Below, one piece after another: positions 32,771 through 45,500 of a stretch of DNA of 64,000 nt. A program made the position numbers and the translations under genes. Location of the stretch: contig OZ025824.1 in NCBI GenBank assembly GCA_964019425.1, forward strand, positions 906,501 to 970,500. Reading direction: 5' to 3'. The notes under the pieces are model-generated. The model searched no databases and was not told where the DNA came from. It was given only the letters and a program-made list of their open reading frames with translations. The stretch is from Flectonema sp. DT1601 (lineage: Eukaryota > Euglenozoa > Diplonemea > Diplonemida > Diplonemidae). Position 1 is the first letter of the stretch; every line of letters starts with the position of its first letter.

Positions 32771-34181
32771 TGAAAAGTGATTGTTGGTTATCATTGTGGC
32801 TCTCTCCTTTCAACAAACAAAACAAGGCAATTAATTTTAATGCTAATATTACTTACGTTGCAGGTGACAAGGGTGAATTACGTAAAACAAAAATAAATAT
32901 AATTAGCAAACAAACAAACAAACAAACGAAGAAACAAACGAAGAAACGAAGAAAATTATTATTGAGAATCTTGTCGTTTAATGTTCTGACTATTAGGATT
33001 ACGTTACTATACAACAGAAGAATTGAGATAGACTTCTCGGTTAGAAGGTTCCGTGTAGTTCTGGGTTTTATTTTAGCTCGTGGTGATTTACTACGAGCGA
33101 GGATAGGATAATAAAGTGTACGAAAAATTAAGAATAGTCAGGTCAGTCTTGTTAGTACCACCTAGAGAGAGACTACTGACTGGTGGTTTGTTTGTAGTTT
33201 CTTTTTAGTGAATATTATTATTGAGTTGAATTGTGGTATCGTTTTTTTACCAACATGAATAAAAAATGATTTGCTCACAATATTTTTGATTTGGCCTTTT
33301 CCAATCGCAGAATATTTTCTTAAGCCTTGCTGAATTCTCCTTCCTCTCTTTGTTTTCTGTTCTTTTTTTTTTATTTATTTTTTTTTTTTTTGATCGAGCG
33401 AATGCATTGTTTTTGGTGTTAGACATGTGCGTGTCATCACAGAGATGATAATTAGGCGTTCGTGAAGAGTTCGTAAGAGTTAATTATTATTTTTTGTATT
33501 GTTTTCTGAAATATCGTCAATGGTTGGTTTCGTCTCTCTTTCATGAAATGTTATCGACGTTGGCGTACATTTGGCGATAATCAGGTCTTCGTTGCCTTAT
33601 CTCCGTTCCTCCTCAATGGATCAAGTATCCGTACCCTGCTCTCTCCACTCACTTCGTATCTCTTTTGATATTTTGATTGTGATTTTTGGAATTGATTTCT
33701 TCTTCGTTGAGTGAAATCTTTAATAGCAACTATTTGTTGTCTCAGGTGGTACTTTTTAGGACCGAATCGGTTTTCTGACATTGCTGACGCATGTCTTGGA
33801 AATTGTTTTCTTAGTTTTGGGAGTGAAATTGTTCTTCCTCTCAATTAAATCTTCTCGCGTCGGAATTGTTTTTCTTTTTTTCCCCTCACTCTAGCGGTCA
33901 CAACAACCCGATTGTTTGCGACTGTTTTTTTTTGGAAGGGAGATTTGTTGGCGAAATAATTTTTATTCACCCCCGACAGTCAGCTTCAGAGATTCGTAAA
34001 TCCTTAACTTAGAAACATTAATTATGATGTAAACTTTAGGAAACTGTGATTTTTATGTAAATTGATATTTGTTATTTGTTGAGATTAATACACAAAACAG
34101 ATAGTTGTTATGATATCACTCCAACCAGTTAACACAAAAGGACTTCAAATATCATATCATTCCGCACCAGTTGAATTAAAC
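32771..34181. other. Spacer between copy E and first cyclotransferase-like copy
   Basis: It begins like the type-2 spacer, then has an internal deletion (GTGAAGAGTTCGTAAGAG near 33463-33480). From about 33895 it changes to unique DNA that precedes the cyclotransferase-like gene. The same arrangement recurs at 39446-40852 and 46122-47529. Confidence 0.65.
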
Positions 34182-34721
34182 ATGCCTCTTTTATTTGTAT
34201 TTGATACCATGCGATGTGGTTATTCGAATAACATGTTCCTGCAAGACTGTACGCTAATTGGAAAAGGAGAAACGAAAGAAAAGCTTCAACTCAACTTAAA
34301 GTTTGGAGAAGTTAGAGTAAACAGAACGTCAAAAACAACTATAAAAGGAGAGCTGTATAATGTGTCCGATAAGAAGATAGAGACGTTTGATATAATGGAA
34401 GGAATTGGTTCTGGTGGTGGGAAGAGAAAGTCTTCGGGTGAAAACTCTGATTCTGAATCAGACGTTGAAACTTATAAAGTTGTCAGAAAAGAGATCACTG
34501 CGACAACAGAAGACGGAGCTGAACTGAAAGCGTTCATCTTCATAAGCAGCATTGAGTCAAGTTCAGGATGGGAACCAATACTTTCTGGAGATGTATCAAC
34601 AGCCATATCACCTGATGGTGATTCCCCTAATAATGATGACGAAGAAGAAGATGAAGAGGATGAGGAAGACGATCGAGGAAGACGATCGAGGAAGACGATC
34701 GAGGAAGACGAGCGAGGATAA
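34182..34721 (+). pseudogene. 3'-truncated AIG2/gamma-glutamylcyclotransferase-like copy 1
   Basis: The first ~164 codons match the whole gene at 47530. After DDEEEDEEDEEDD the sequence turns into repeated GACGATCGAGGAA units and joins astacin spacer DNA at ACGAGCGAGGATA, so the frame ends RRSRKTIEEDERG instead of the normal C terminus. An in-frame ATG at 34110 would add 24 residues, but copy 3 carries one extra A in between, so the ATG at 34182 is taken as the ancestral start. The core fold is intact, so a chimeric product is possible. Confidence 0.7.
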
Positions 34722-35874
34722 GATAATAAAGTGTACGAAAAATTAAGAATAGTCAGGTCAGTCTTGTTAGTACCACCTAGAGAGAGACTACTGACTGGTG
34801 GTTTGTTTGTAGTTTTTTTTTAGTGAATATTATTATTGAGTTGAATTGTGGTATCGTTTTTTTACCAACATGAATAAAAAATGTTTTGCTCACAATATTT
34901 TTGATTTGGCCTTTTCCAATCACAAAATATTTTCTTAAGCCTTGATGAATTCTCCTTCCTCTCTTTGTTTTCTGTTCTTTTTTTTTTATTTATTTTTTTT
35001 TTTTTTTGATCGAGCGAATGCATTGTTTTTGGTGTTAGACATGTGCGTGTCATGACAGAGATGATAATTAGGCGTTCGTGTGACCACTACAAACACATGC
35101 ATAGCAGTGCAGTAAAGTGATAAAATATTCTTTTAGCTTGGCGATAGATTCTTCTCTCTCCACTCACTTCGTACCTCTTTTGATATTTTGATTGTGATTT
35201 TTGGAATTGATTTCTTCTTCGTTGAGTGAAATCTTTAATAGCAACTATTTGTTGTCTCAGGTGGTACTTTTTAGGACCGAATCGGTTTTCTGACATTGCT
35301 GACGCATGTCTTGGAAATTGTTTTCTTAGTTTTGGGAGTGAAATTGTTCTTCCTCTCAATTAAATCTTCTCTCGTCGGAATTGTTTTTCTTTTTTTTCCC
35401 CTCACTCTGGCAGTCATAATTCTCTCGTTTGGGTACGTGGGTGTGTGTGTGTTGTGTGTTGAGTTGTCTTTTCGAATGGAATTATCAAAATGAAGATCTG
35501 CATTCAGAAAAGGCATTCTTTGAGCCAGTTGTTCCTTCCTTCCTTCCTGCACTCCCTCTCTTTTTGTGTGTCCTCGAAGAGGAAACATCGATATGCGCAA
35601 GAAATGAGGTTTTTCATCTCGTTTTTTGGCTTTTTTTGTATCCAAAGCTTCCTCACACGGACACACCGATCTATCGTTTTAGTGCGGGTGCGAATGAGTT
35701 TTTTTTTTAAAATTATCTCTCGTCACAGGTAGCAGGCAGGCAGGCAGGCAGGCAAGCAGGAGATGAAATGGCAAGACCAGTTTAATTGCGAGTTTCACGG
35801 CAATTTCGTCTTGTTCTCCCTTTTCCTACAACAAGCATTTTCTTGTGCACAGACCACTTAGTCAAACGAAAAAA
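34722..35874. other. Shortened type-2 spacer before copy F
   Basis: Type-2 spacer DNA joined to the end of the truncated cyclotransferase-like copy. A deletion near 35140-35150 removes about 250 bases, and a second one near 35772 removes about 235 bases containing the G-run block. The CAGG run and the CACAG acceptor-like site remain. No gene seen. Confidence 0.65.
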
Positions 35875-38724
35875 ATGATTCGAGCAGTCGCGCTGCTCGC
35901 GGCACTTTGCTGCGCTGCGAGCCGAGAAGTAGCAATCGGTGACATGGTGTTTGAGTCAGATGCGCACACCCTGAGTGGGTGGCGAGGAAACTTGTGGCCC
36001 GGGACGGTGATCCCGTACACGATCGACTCGTCGCTCGACGCGGACGACGCGAGGATTCTTGCAGCGATTGGAATAATCGAAGAGAAGACTTGCATTCGAT
36101 TCAGGGAAGCGACTCCGTCGGATGTCAACTTTATCAAGTTTGTTTACGGGGGAGGGTGCAGGGCAAATATCGGAATGAGGATCGGAACACCGACAATGAT
36201 TTGGTTGAAGGAAACCTGTTCTACTGGGTCGACGCTCCACGAGGTGCTGCACGCGATGGGATTTTGGCACGAGCAGAGTCGGAGCGACAGGGATGCCTTC
36301 GTCAAGATCAACACCGAGAACATCCAAGACGGCTTCGCCAGCCCGTTCACGTTGAGATCGTACATCTACAATGTGGGACCTTATGATTATGATTCGATCA
36401 TGCACTACGGCGCCACGTTGTTCACAGGCAACGGTCGTCCAACGATCAGCTCACCGAGACCGATCGGGCAAAGATCAACGCTGAGCGAGGGAGACATCCG
36501 AGCAATCAAGTTCCTGTACCAATGTATCCCGTTGCCTGCTCCGAAGTGCATACTGACCAAGACGGGGACGATTAACATTCCCCACAGCACGGAGTTTACG
36601 GTTTCCGCCATCGCGACGTACACCACTGACTTGATCAGCGAAGGGGTGAGGAGGCGGTCGCCTTTCTACAGAACGGAGTCGCTGACGCCGTCTCCTTCGG
36701 ACGCCGGAACCTCGCGGACGATCTCGTTTTCGTTTACCGGGACGGATGGGACTTCGACGACTTGCAGCGTCCAGGTGAACGTGTTGGACGCGACGACTGT
36801 TTGCTACGGACAGGCCGACCCGGAAGCTTGTTCCGGCGACAGGGGAACTTGCGTTTCAAACGGAATGTGTCAGTGTGTTGGGGAGTACGGCGGGCCTACC
36901 TGCGCTGCGTGGGCGACTTGCCCGTACACGGCGGTCTCGGACTTCGACGACAGCTCGTTGCTGAGCACGGACCCGGCGGACGGGACGGGGATTGTCACAA
37001 CCGATTCGTACTCAGGGGTCGGGTCGCTCCAGGTCGGAAGTGCTGCGCAGGTGGGAGCGAAGTCCTCGACGTACGAATTTGTCGGACACCCTCGCAGGTT
37101 GTCTGCCAGGTTCAAGTACGCGAAGAAACACAGCGACATTGCCTTCGGACTGTACATGTGGAAGAACGGAAACATCTGCTACGACTTCCAACCGGGGGGG
37201 CTGCAGTACATTTACTCCGGGTCGGAGTTCTCCCGACGACTATCCGTAGGATACGGATCGAGGTTCGACTACTTGGTGAACCCGTTCAAGTGGCACAAAG
37301 TCGAGCTCGAGGTGGTGTCGGCGACTGAGATCAACGAGTACCTGGACGGTGTCCTTTTGCAGACCCGTGCCTACAGGAGCACCAGCTGCAACGACGGCAT
37401 AAGCGCGGTCGGTGCCATCTTCAACAGCGGAGGTCCGTCATTCGTCGACGACTTCAAGGTGGTTTGCGGTGAATTCGTGTCGATCACCGGGACACTGGTG
37501 ACGGCAGCGGACCAGAGACAAGCCTTGCGGACCGGCGGGCACACGATTGTGCTCAGGCTGCAGAGCGACACCTGGAAAAGCGACAGCCAGTCGATCAACG
37601 CGGTGCTGCGGTCCCTGAGCGGTCTCCGCAGCGACTCTCCGTGGAACACGAACATGGACACCCTGCTGCAGGTGGGGAACGTCGCGGTGTCGGGCTCTCT
37701 CATGACGATAACGCTCGCTGCGCTGCCGAGCTACGACTTCCAACTGGACGAGATTGTGACGTTCAGGGTGCCGGCGTCGTCGCTGACGGAAGGGTCGGAG
37801 GTCGTTGACTCGTCTTCGTTTCAGATTCGAGGATGGTGCTCTGGAACTCGCAAGTTCTTGGACACGACCGGATTTTTCTTGAGGAACGCGAAGACTCCGT
37901 ACGTGCCGGACTACGTGAGGTTCGAGATTCCTGCGGGTTCGTCGAGTTTCAGCTGGTCCGTTGCCGACTACAAGACCATCGACTTCACGTCAAGAAACGT
38001 TTGCATGAGCGGCAGTTGCACTGGTTCTGGGCCGGCGCTGCCGTCGTCCGCGGAGATTTCCATCGTCTTGGAGTTCACTCGCAGCAGCAGCGGTGTCATC
38101 AGCAGCATCGCTGTCGCTGCCGACGGGGCCTCGGTGGGTTCGGTGGCATGGTCGGGCAGGGCACCTGGGAGGAGCAGCACTGTCTACATCGGAACCAGCG
38201 TTGAGACGACACAGATTTTCTGGTGCCCGAACGTTGATCCGGAGGTGATGCACGAAACCATTACGGCCGCTTCGGGAAAGTTTACGCTGATTCCCGGAAG
38301 TGTGGAATTCGATGTGTCGGATGAGGTAGCTATCGCAACAGACGCTTCGTGCTCATCAAAGGTTGTGCACCACGCGAGGCCATCGAATGGAATCATCGAG
38401 TTGCATTATCAAAACAGGCCTGCAGGAGTGTCGTATTTCCTCTGTTGGAAATCTGGGTTGGTGTCTTCGGCGTTCACTTCACAGGAATTCGCCGCAGCGA
38501 ACCCACCAACTTCGCCACCAACACCGCCGCCGACTCCACCACCAACTCCACCTCCAACTGCACCACCAACACCGCCGCCGACTCCACCACCAACTCCACC
38601 TCCAACTCCACCACCAACTCCGCCGCCAACACCGCCACCAACACCACCGCCAACTCCACACAGCTCCACCAACACCACCGCAGACAACACCGGGAAATCA
38701 AGGTGCAAGATTCACAGCAGATAG
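35875..38724 (+). CDS. Astacin-type metalloprotease truncated after the linker (copy F)
   Basis: The protein has 949 residues. Signal peptide, GDM switch, HEVLHAMGFWHE and SIMHY motifs, EGF-like, LamG-like and Ig-like domains are intact. The catalytic domain has its own variants (FIKFVYGGGC, one residue shorter, SPFTLRSYIYNV, YGATLFTGN), as does the LamG-like domain (CYDF, GGLQYIY, SRFDYL). Near 38660, inside the proline/threonine linker, five bases (GCAGC) present in copy G are missing. The frame shifts and ends after KSRCKIHSR, so both cysteine modules and the Ser/Gly tail are lost. A secreted protease without its tail remains possible. Confidence 0.85.
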   Translation: MIRAVALLAALCCAASREVAIGDMVFESDAHTLSGWRGNLWPGTVIPYTIDSSLDADDARILAAIGIIEEKTCIRFREATPSDVNFIKFVYGGGCRANIGMRIGTPTMIWLKETCSTGSTLHEVLHAMGFWHEQSRSDRDAFVKINTENIQDGFASPFTLRSYIYNVGPYDYDSIMHYGATLFTGNGRPTISSPRPIGQRSTLSEGDIRAIKFLYQCIPLPAPKCILTKTGTINIPHSTEFTVSAIATYTTDLISEGVRRRSPFYRTESLTPSPSDAGTSRTISFSFTGTDGTSTTCSVQVNVLDATTVCYGQADPEACSGDRGTCVSNGMCQCVGEYGGPTCAAWATCPYTAVSDFDDSSLLSTDPADGTGIVTTDSYSGVGSLQVGSAAQVGAKSSTYEFVGHPRRLSARFKYAKKHSDIAFGLYMWKNGNICYDFQPGGLQYIYSGSEFSRRLSVGYGSRFDYLVNPFKWHKVELEVVSATEINEYLDGVLLQTRAYRSTSCNDGISAVGAIFNSGGPSFVDDFKVVCGEFVSITGTLVTAADQRQALRTGGHTIVLRLQSDTWKSDSQSINAVLRSLSGLRSDSPWNTNMDTLLQVGNVAVSGSLMTITLAALPSYDFQLDEIVTFRVPASSLTEGSEVVDSSSFQIRGWCSGTRKFLDTTGFFLRNAKTPYVPDYVRFEIPAGSSSFSWSVADYKTIDFTSRNVCMSGSCTGSGPALPSSAEISIVLEFTRSSSGVISSIAVAADGASVGSVAWSGRAPGRSSTVYIGTSVETTQIFWCPNVDPEVMHETITAASGKFTLIPGSVEFDVSDEVAIATDASCSSKVVHHARPSNGIIELHYQNRPAGVSYFLCWKSGLVSSAFTSQEFAAANPPTSPPTPPPTPPPTPPPTAPPTPPPTPPPTPPPTPPPTPPPTPPPTPPPTPHSSTNTTADNTGKSRCKIHSR

Positions 38725-39445
38725 TTGCAGTAGAAACGCAAAGGCTATTCTGACTACTGAATCCCTGATTGGTACTGTCCGCTGCTGCTCGTTGGATGGA
38801 AGTTCCTGCGCTTCGATGACGAATAGCAATGAGTGTTTCGGAGTTGACAAGTCTTTCGACGAAGCTGTGAACATATGTGAAGCTAACGGTAAGCGTCTTT
38901 GTAATGGACGAGAGTTGGAAACTGGAGTGTGTTGTGGTTCTGGCTGTGGGTACAATCAAAATGCTGTTTGGATATCGCCTGAAGCTCGCTACACTGCAGA
39001 CGGATGTCCGGGAGTAGGATCAGCTATCGCAACAGAAGTTTCGACAACAGGAGCAGTTCGGTGTTGTTCACTTGATGGCCAGTCTTGTACATCTCTGACA
39101 GGTAGCGCGTGTTTCGGAGATTCGCGTACGTACGATGAAGCGATGCAAATCTGTATGGACGCTGGCAGTAGGCTGTGCAGCTCAAGAGAGCTGTCATCGG
39201 GAACCTGCTGCTCAACAGGATGCAACTACGACGGAAAGAATGTTTGGATTTCTGATGGTTCCTCGAACCCCGGTACCGACAGCAGTTCCGGGGGTGCCTA
39301 CAGCGACAGCGGTACCGACGGCAGTTCCAACAGCGGTACCGACGGCAGTTCCAGGGGTGCCTACAGCAACAGCGGTACCGACAGCAGTTCCGGGGGTGCC
39401 TACAGCGACAGCGGTACCGACGGCAGTTCCAGGGGTGACGAGTAG
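38725..39445 (+). pseudogene. Untranslated tail remnant of copy F
   Basis: This encodes two cysteine modules and the Ser/Gly/Asp/Thr tail exactly as in copies E and G, but in the frame lost through the 5-nt deletion upstream. There is no internal stop in the old frame, so the deletion is recent. Confidence 0.85.
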
Positions 39446-40852
39446 TGAAAAGTGATTGTTGGTTATCATTGTGGCTCTCTCCTTTCAACAAACAAAACAA
39501 GGCAATTAATTTTAATGCTAATATTACTTACGTTGCAGGTGACAAGGGTGAATTACGTAAAACAAAAATAAATATAATTAGCAAACAAACAAACAAACAA
39601 ACGAAGAAACAAACGAAGAAACGAAGAAAATTATTATTGAGAATCTTGTCGTTTAATGTTCTGACTATTAGGATTACGTTACTATACAACAGAAGAATTG
39701 AGATAGACTTCTCGGTTAGAAGGTTCCGTGTAGTTCTGGGTTTTATTTTAGCTCGTGGTGATTTACTACGAGCGAGGATAGGATAATAAAGTGTACGAAA
39801 AATTAAGAATAGTCAGGTCAGTCTTGTTAGTACCACCTAGAGAGAGACTACTGACTGGTGGTTTGTTTGTAGTTTCTTTTTAGTGAATATTATTATTGAG
39901 TTGAATTGTGGTATCGTTTTTTTACCAACATGAATAAAAAATGATTTGCTCACAATATTTTTGATTTGGCCTTTTCCAATCGCAGAATATTTTCTTAAGC
40001 CTTGCTGAATTCTCCTTCCTCTCTTTGTTTTCTGTTCTTTTTTTTTTATTTTTTTTTTTTTTGATCGAGCGAATGCATTGTTTTTGGTGTTAGACATGTG
40101 CGTGTCATCACAGAGATGATAATTAGGCGTTCGTGAAGAGTTCGTAAGAGTTAATTATTATTTTTTGTATTGTTTTCTGAAATATCGTCAATGGTTGGTT
40201 TCGTCTCTCTTTCATGAAATGTTATCGACGTTGGCGTACATTTGGCGATAATCAGGTCTTCGTTGCCTTATCTCCGTTCCTCCTCAATGGATCAAGTATC
40301 CGTACCCTGCTCTCTCCACTCACTTCGTATCTCTTTTGATATTTTGATTGTGATTTTTGGAATTGATTTCTTCTTCGTTGAGTGAAATCTTTAATAGCAA
40401 CTATTTGTTGTCTCAGGTGGTACTTTTTAGGACCGAATCGGTTTTCTGACATTGCTGACGCATGTCTTGGAAATTGTTTTCTTAGTTTTGGGAGTGAAAT
40501 TGTTCTTCCTCTCAATTAAATCTTCTCGCGTCGGAATTGTTTTTCTTTTTTTCCCCTCACTCTAGCGGTCACAACAACCCGATTGTTTGCGACTGTTTTT
40601 TTTTGGAAGGGAGATTTGTTGGCGAAATAATTTTTATTCACCCCCGACAGTCAGCTTCAGAGATTCGTAAATCCTTAACTTAGAAACATTAATTATGATG
40701 TAAACTTTAGGAAACTGTGATTTTTATGTAAATTGATATTTGTTATTTGTTGAGATTAATACACAAAACAGATAGTTGTTATGATATCACTCCAACCAGT
40801 TAACACAAAAGGACTTCAAATATCATATCATTCCGCACCAGTTGAATTAAAC
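39446..40852. other. Spacer between copy F tail and cyclotransferase-like copy 2
   Basis: Same layout and near-identical sequence to 32771-34181, with a slightly shorter T-rich tract near 40040. No gene seen. Confidence 0.65.
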
Positions 40853-41392
40853 ATGCCTCTTTTATTTGTATTTGATACCATGCGATGTGGTTATTCGAAT
40901 AACATGTTCCTGCAAGACTGTACGCTAATTGGAAAAGGAGAAACGAAAGAAAAGCTTCAACTCAACTTAAAGTTTGGAGAAGTTAGAGTAAACAGAACGT
41001 CAAAAACAACTATAAAAGGAGAGCTGTATAATGTGTCCGATAAGAAGATAGAGACGTTTGATATAATGGAAGGAATTGGTTCTGGTGGTGGGAAGAGAAA
41101 GTCTTCGGGTGAAAACTCTGATTCTGAATCAGACGTTGAAACTTATAAAGTTGTCAGAAAAGAGATCACTGCGACAACAGAAGACGGAGCTGAACTGAAA
41201 GCGTTCATCTTCATAAGCAGCATTGAGTCAAGTTCAGGATGGGAACCAATACTTTCTGGAGATGTATCAACAGCCATATCACCTGATGGTGATTCCCCTA
41301 ATAATGATGACGAAGAAGAAGATGAAGAGGATGAGGAAGACGATCGAGGAAGACGATCGAGGAAGACGATCGAGGAAGACGAGCGAGGATAA
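40853..41392 (+). pseudogene. 3'-truncated AIG2/gamma-glutamylcyclotransferase-like copy 2
   Basis: Matches copy 1 (34182-34721), including the chimeric acidic end, the junction with astacin spacer and the 24-codon in-frame upstream extension from 40781. It arose with the 6.67-kb duplication. Confidence 0.7.
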
Positions 41393-42545
41393 GATAATAA
41401 AGTGTACGAAAAATTAAGAATAGTCAGGTCAGTCTTGTTAGTACCACCTAGAGAGAGACTACTGACTGGTGGTTTGTTTGTAGTTTTTTTTTAGTGAATA
41501 TTATTATTGAGTTGAATTGTGGTATCGTTTTTTTACCAACATGAATAAAAAATGTTTTGCTCACAATATTTTTGATTTGGCCTTTTCCAATCACAAAATA
41601 TTTTCTTAAGCCTTGATGAATTCTCCTTCCTCTCTTTGTTTTCTGTTCTTTTTTTTTTATTTATTTTTTTTTTTTTTTGATCGAGCGAATGCATTGTTTT
41701 TGGTGTTAGACATGTGCGTGTCATGACAGAGATGATAATTAGGCGTTCGTGTGACCACTACAAACACATGCATAGCAGTGCAGTAAAGTGATAAAATATT
41801 CTTTTAGCTTGGCGATAGATTCTTCTCTCTCCACTCACTTCGTACCTCTTTTGATATTTTGATTGTGATTTTTGGAATTGATTTCTTCTTCGTTGAGTGA
41901 AATCTTTAATAGCAACTATTTGTTGTCTCAGGTGGTACTTTTTAGGACCGAATCGGTTTTCTGACATTGCTGACGCATGTCTTGGAAATTGTTTTCTTAG
42001 TTTTGGGAGTGAAATTGTTCTTCCTCTCAATTAAATCTTCTCTCGTCGGAATTGTTTTTCTTTTTTTTCCCCTCACTCTGGCAGTCATAATTCTCTCGTT
42101 TGGGTACGTGGGTGTGTGTGTGTTGTGTGTTGAGTTGTCTTTTCGAATGGAATTATCAAAATGAAGATCTGCATTCAGAAAAGGCATTCTTTGAGCCAGT
42201 TGTTCCTTCCTTCCTTCCTGCACTCCCTCTCTTTTTGTGTGTCCTCGAAGAGGAAACATCGATATGCGCAAGAAATGAGGTTTTTCATCTCGTTTTTTGG
42301 CTTTTTTTGTATCCAAAGCTTCCTCACACGGACACACCGATCTATCGTTTTAGTGCGGGTGCGAATGAGTTTTTTTTTTAAAATTATCTCTCGTCACAGG
42401 TAGCAGGCAGGCAGGCAGGCAGGCAAGCAGGAGATGAAATGGCAAGACCAGTTTAATTGCGAGTTTCACGGCAATTTCGTCTTGTTCTCCCTTTTCCTAC
42501 AACAAGCATTTTCTTGTGCACAGACCACTTAGTCAAACGAAAAAA
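41393..42545. other. Shortened type-2 spacer before copy G
   Basis: Same as 34722-35874: both deletions are present, the G-run block is missing and the shared 5' flank with CAGG run and acceptor-like CACAG is kept. No gene seen. Confidence 0.65.
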
Positions 42546-45500
42546 ATGATTCGAGCAGTCGCGCTGCTCGCGGCACTTTGCTGCGCTGCGAGCCGAGAAG
42601 TAGCAATCGGTGACATGGTGTTTGAGTCAGATGCGCACACCCTGAGTGGGTGGCGAGGAAACTTGTGGCCCGGGACGGTGATCCCGTACACGATCGACTC
42701 GTCGCTCGACGCGGACGACGCGAGGATTCTTGCAGCGATTGGAATAATCGAAGAGAAGACTTGCATTCGATTCAGGGAAGCGACTCCGTCGGATGTCAAC
42801 TTTATCAAGTTTGTTTACGGGGGAGGGTGCAGGGCAAATATCGGAATGAGGATCGGAACACCGACAATGATTTGGTTGAAGGAAACCTGTTCTACTGGGT
42901 CGACGCTCCACGAGGTGCTGCACGCGATGGGATTTTGGCACGAGCAGAGTCGGAGCGACAGGGATGCCTTCGTCAAGATCAACACCGAGAACATCCAAGA
43001 CGGCTTCGCCAGCCCGTTCACGTTGAGATCGTACATCTACAATGTGGGACCTTATGATTATGATTCGATCATGCACTACGGCGCCACGTTGTTCACAGGC
43101 AACGGTCGTCCAACGATCAGCTCACCGAGACCGATCGGGCAAAGATCAACGCTGAGCGAGGGAGACATCCGAGCAATCAAGTTCCTGTACCAATGTATCC
43201 CGTTGCCTGCTCCGAAGTGCATACTGACCAAGACGGGGACGATTAACATTCCCCACAGCACGGAGTTTACGGTTTCCGCCATCGCGACGTACACCACTGA
43301 CTTGATCAGCGAAGGGGTGAGGAGGCGGTCGCCTTTCTACAGAACGGAGTCGCTGACGCCGTCTCCTTCGGACGCCGGAACCTCGCGGACGATCTCGTTT
43401 TCGTTTACCGGGACGGATGGGACTTCGACGACTTGCAGCGTCCAGGTGAACGTGTTGGACGCGACGACTGTTTGCTACGGACAGGCCGACCCGGAAGCTT
43501 GTTCCGGCGACAGGGGAACTTGCGTTTCAAACGGAATGTGTCAGTGTGTTGGGGAGTACGGCGGGCCTACCTGCGCTGCGTGGGCGACTTGCCCGTACAC
43601 GGCGGTCTCGGACTTCGACGACAGCTCGTTGCTGAGCACGGACCCGGCGGACGGGACGGGGATTGTCACAACCGATTCGTACTCAGGGGTCGGGTCGCTC
43701 CAGGTCGGAAGTGCTGCGCAGGTGGGAGCGAAGTCCTCGACGTACGAATTTGTCGGACACCCTCGCAGGTTGTCTGCCAGGTTCAAGTACGCGAAGAAAC
43801 ACAGCGACATTGCCTTCGGACTGTACATGTGGAAGAACGGAAACATCTGCTACGACTTCCAACCGGGGGGGCTGCAGTACATTTACTCCGGGTCGGAGTT
43901 CTCCCGACGACTATCCGTAGGATACGGATCGAGGTTCGACTACTTGGTGAACCCGTTCAAGTGGCACAAAGTCGAGCTCGAGGTGGTGTCGGCGACTGAG
44001 ATCAACGAGTACCTGGACGGTGTCCTTTTGCAGACCCGTGCCTACAGGAGCACCAGCTGCAACGACGGCATAAGCGCGGTCGGTGCCATCTTCAACAGCG
44101 GAGGTCCGTCATTCGTCGACGACTTCAAGGTGGTTTGCGGTGAATTCGTGTCGATCACCGGGACACTGGTGACGGCAGCGGACCAGAGACAAGCCTTGCG
44201 GACCGGCGGGCACACGATTGTGCTCAGGCTGCAGAGCGACACCTGGAAAAGCGACAGCCAGTCGATCAACGCGGTGCTGCGGTCCCTGAGCGGTCTCCGC
44301 AGCGACTCTCCGTGGAACACGAACATGGACACCCTGCTGCAGGTGGGGAACGTCGCGGTGTCGGGCTCTCTCATGACGATAACGCTCGCTGCGCTGCCGA
44401 GCTACGACTTCCAACTGGACGAGATTGTGACGTTCAGGGTGCCGGCGTCGTCGCTGACGGAAGGGTCGGAGGTCGTTGACTCGTCTTCGTTTCAGATTCG
44501 AGGATGGTGCTCTGGAACTCGCAAGTTCTTGGACACGACCGGATTTTTCTTGAGGAACGCGAAGACTCCGTACGTGCCGGACTACGTGAGGTTCGAGATT
44601 CCTGCGGGTTCGTCGAGTTTCAGCTGGTCCGTTGCCGACTACAAGACCATCGACTTCACGTCAAGAAACGTTTGCATGAGCGGCAGTTGCACTGGTTCTG
44701 GGCCGGCGCTGCCGTCGTCCGCGGAGATTTCCATCGTCTTGGAGTTCACTCGCAGCAGCAGCGGTGTCATCAGCAGCATCGCTGTCGCTGCCGACGGGGC
44801 CTCGGTGGGTTCGGTGGCATGGTCGGGCAGGGCACCTGGGAGGAGCAGCACTGTCTACATCGGAACCAGCGTTGAGACGACACAGATTTTCTGGTGCCCG
44901 AACGTTGATCCGGAGGTGATGCACGAAACCATTACGGCCGCTTCGGGAAAGTTTACGCTGATTCCCGGAAGTGTGGAATTCGATGTGTCGGATGAGGTAG
45001 CTATCGCAACAGACGCTTCGTGCTCATCAAAGGTTGTGCACCACGCGAGGCCATCGAATGGAATCATCGAGTTGCATTATCAAAACAGGCCTGCAGGAGT
45101 GTCGTATTTCCTCTGTTGGAAATCTGGGTTGGTGTCTTCGGCGTTCACTTCACAGGAATTCGCCGCAGCGAACCCACCAACTTCGCCACCAACACCGCCG
45201 CCGACTCCACCACCAACTCCACCTCCAACTGCACCACCAACACCGCCGCCGACTCCACCACCAACTCCACCTCCAACTCCACCACCAACTCCGCCGCCAA
45301 CACCGCCACCAACACCACCGCCAACTCCACAGCAGCCAGCTCCACCAACACCACCGCAGACAACACCGGGAAATCAAGGTGCAAGATTCACAGCAGATAG
45401 TTGCAGTAGAAACGCAAAGGCTATTCTGACTACTGAATCCCTGATTGGTACTGTCCGCTGCTGCTCGTTGGATGGAAGTTCCTGCGCTTCGATGACGAAT

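Larger units (their letters stand above)
34709..41379. repeat. 6.67-kb segmental tandem duplication, unit 1
   Basis: The unit runs from the end of truncated cyclotransferase-like copy 1 through spacer, astacin copy F, spacer and truncated copy 2. It is repeated at about 41380-48022 with constant offset 6671, rising to 6676 after one 5-nt indel. Boundaries are at the microhomology ACGAGCGAGGATA shared by the acidic-tail repeat and the astacin 3' flank. Very high identity means a recent event or, less likely, an assembly duplication. Confidence 0.85.
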
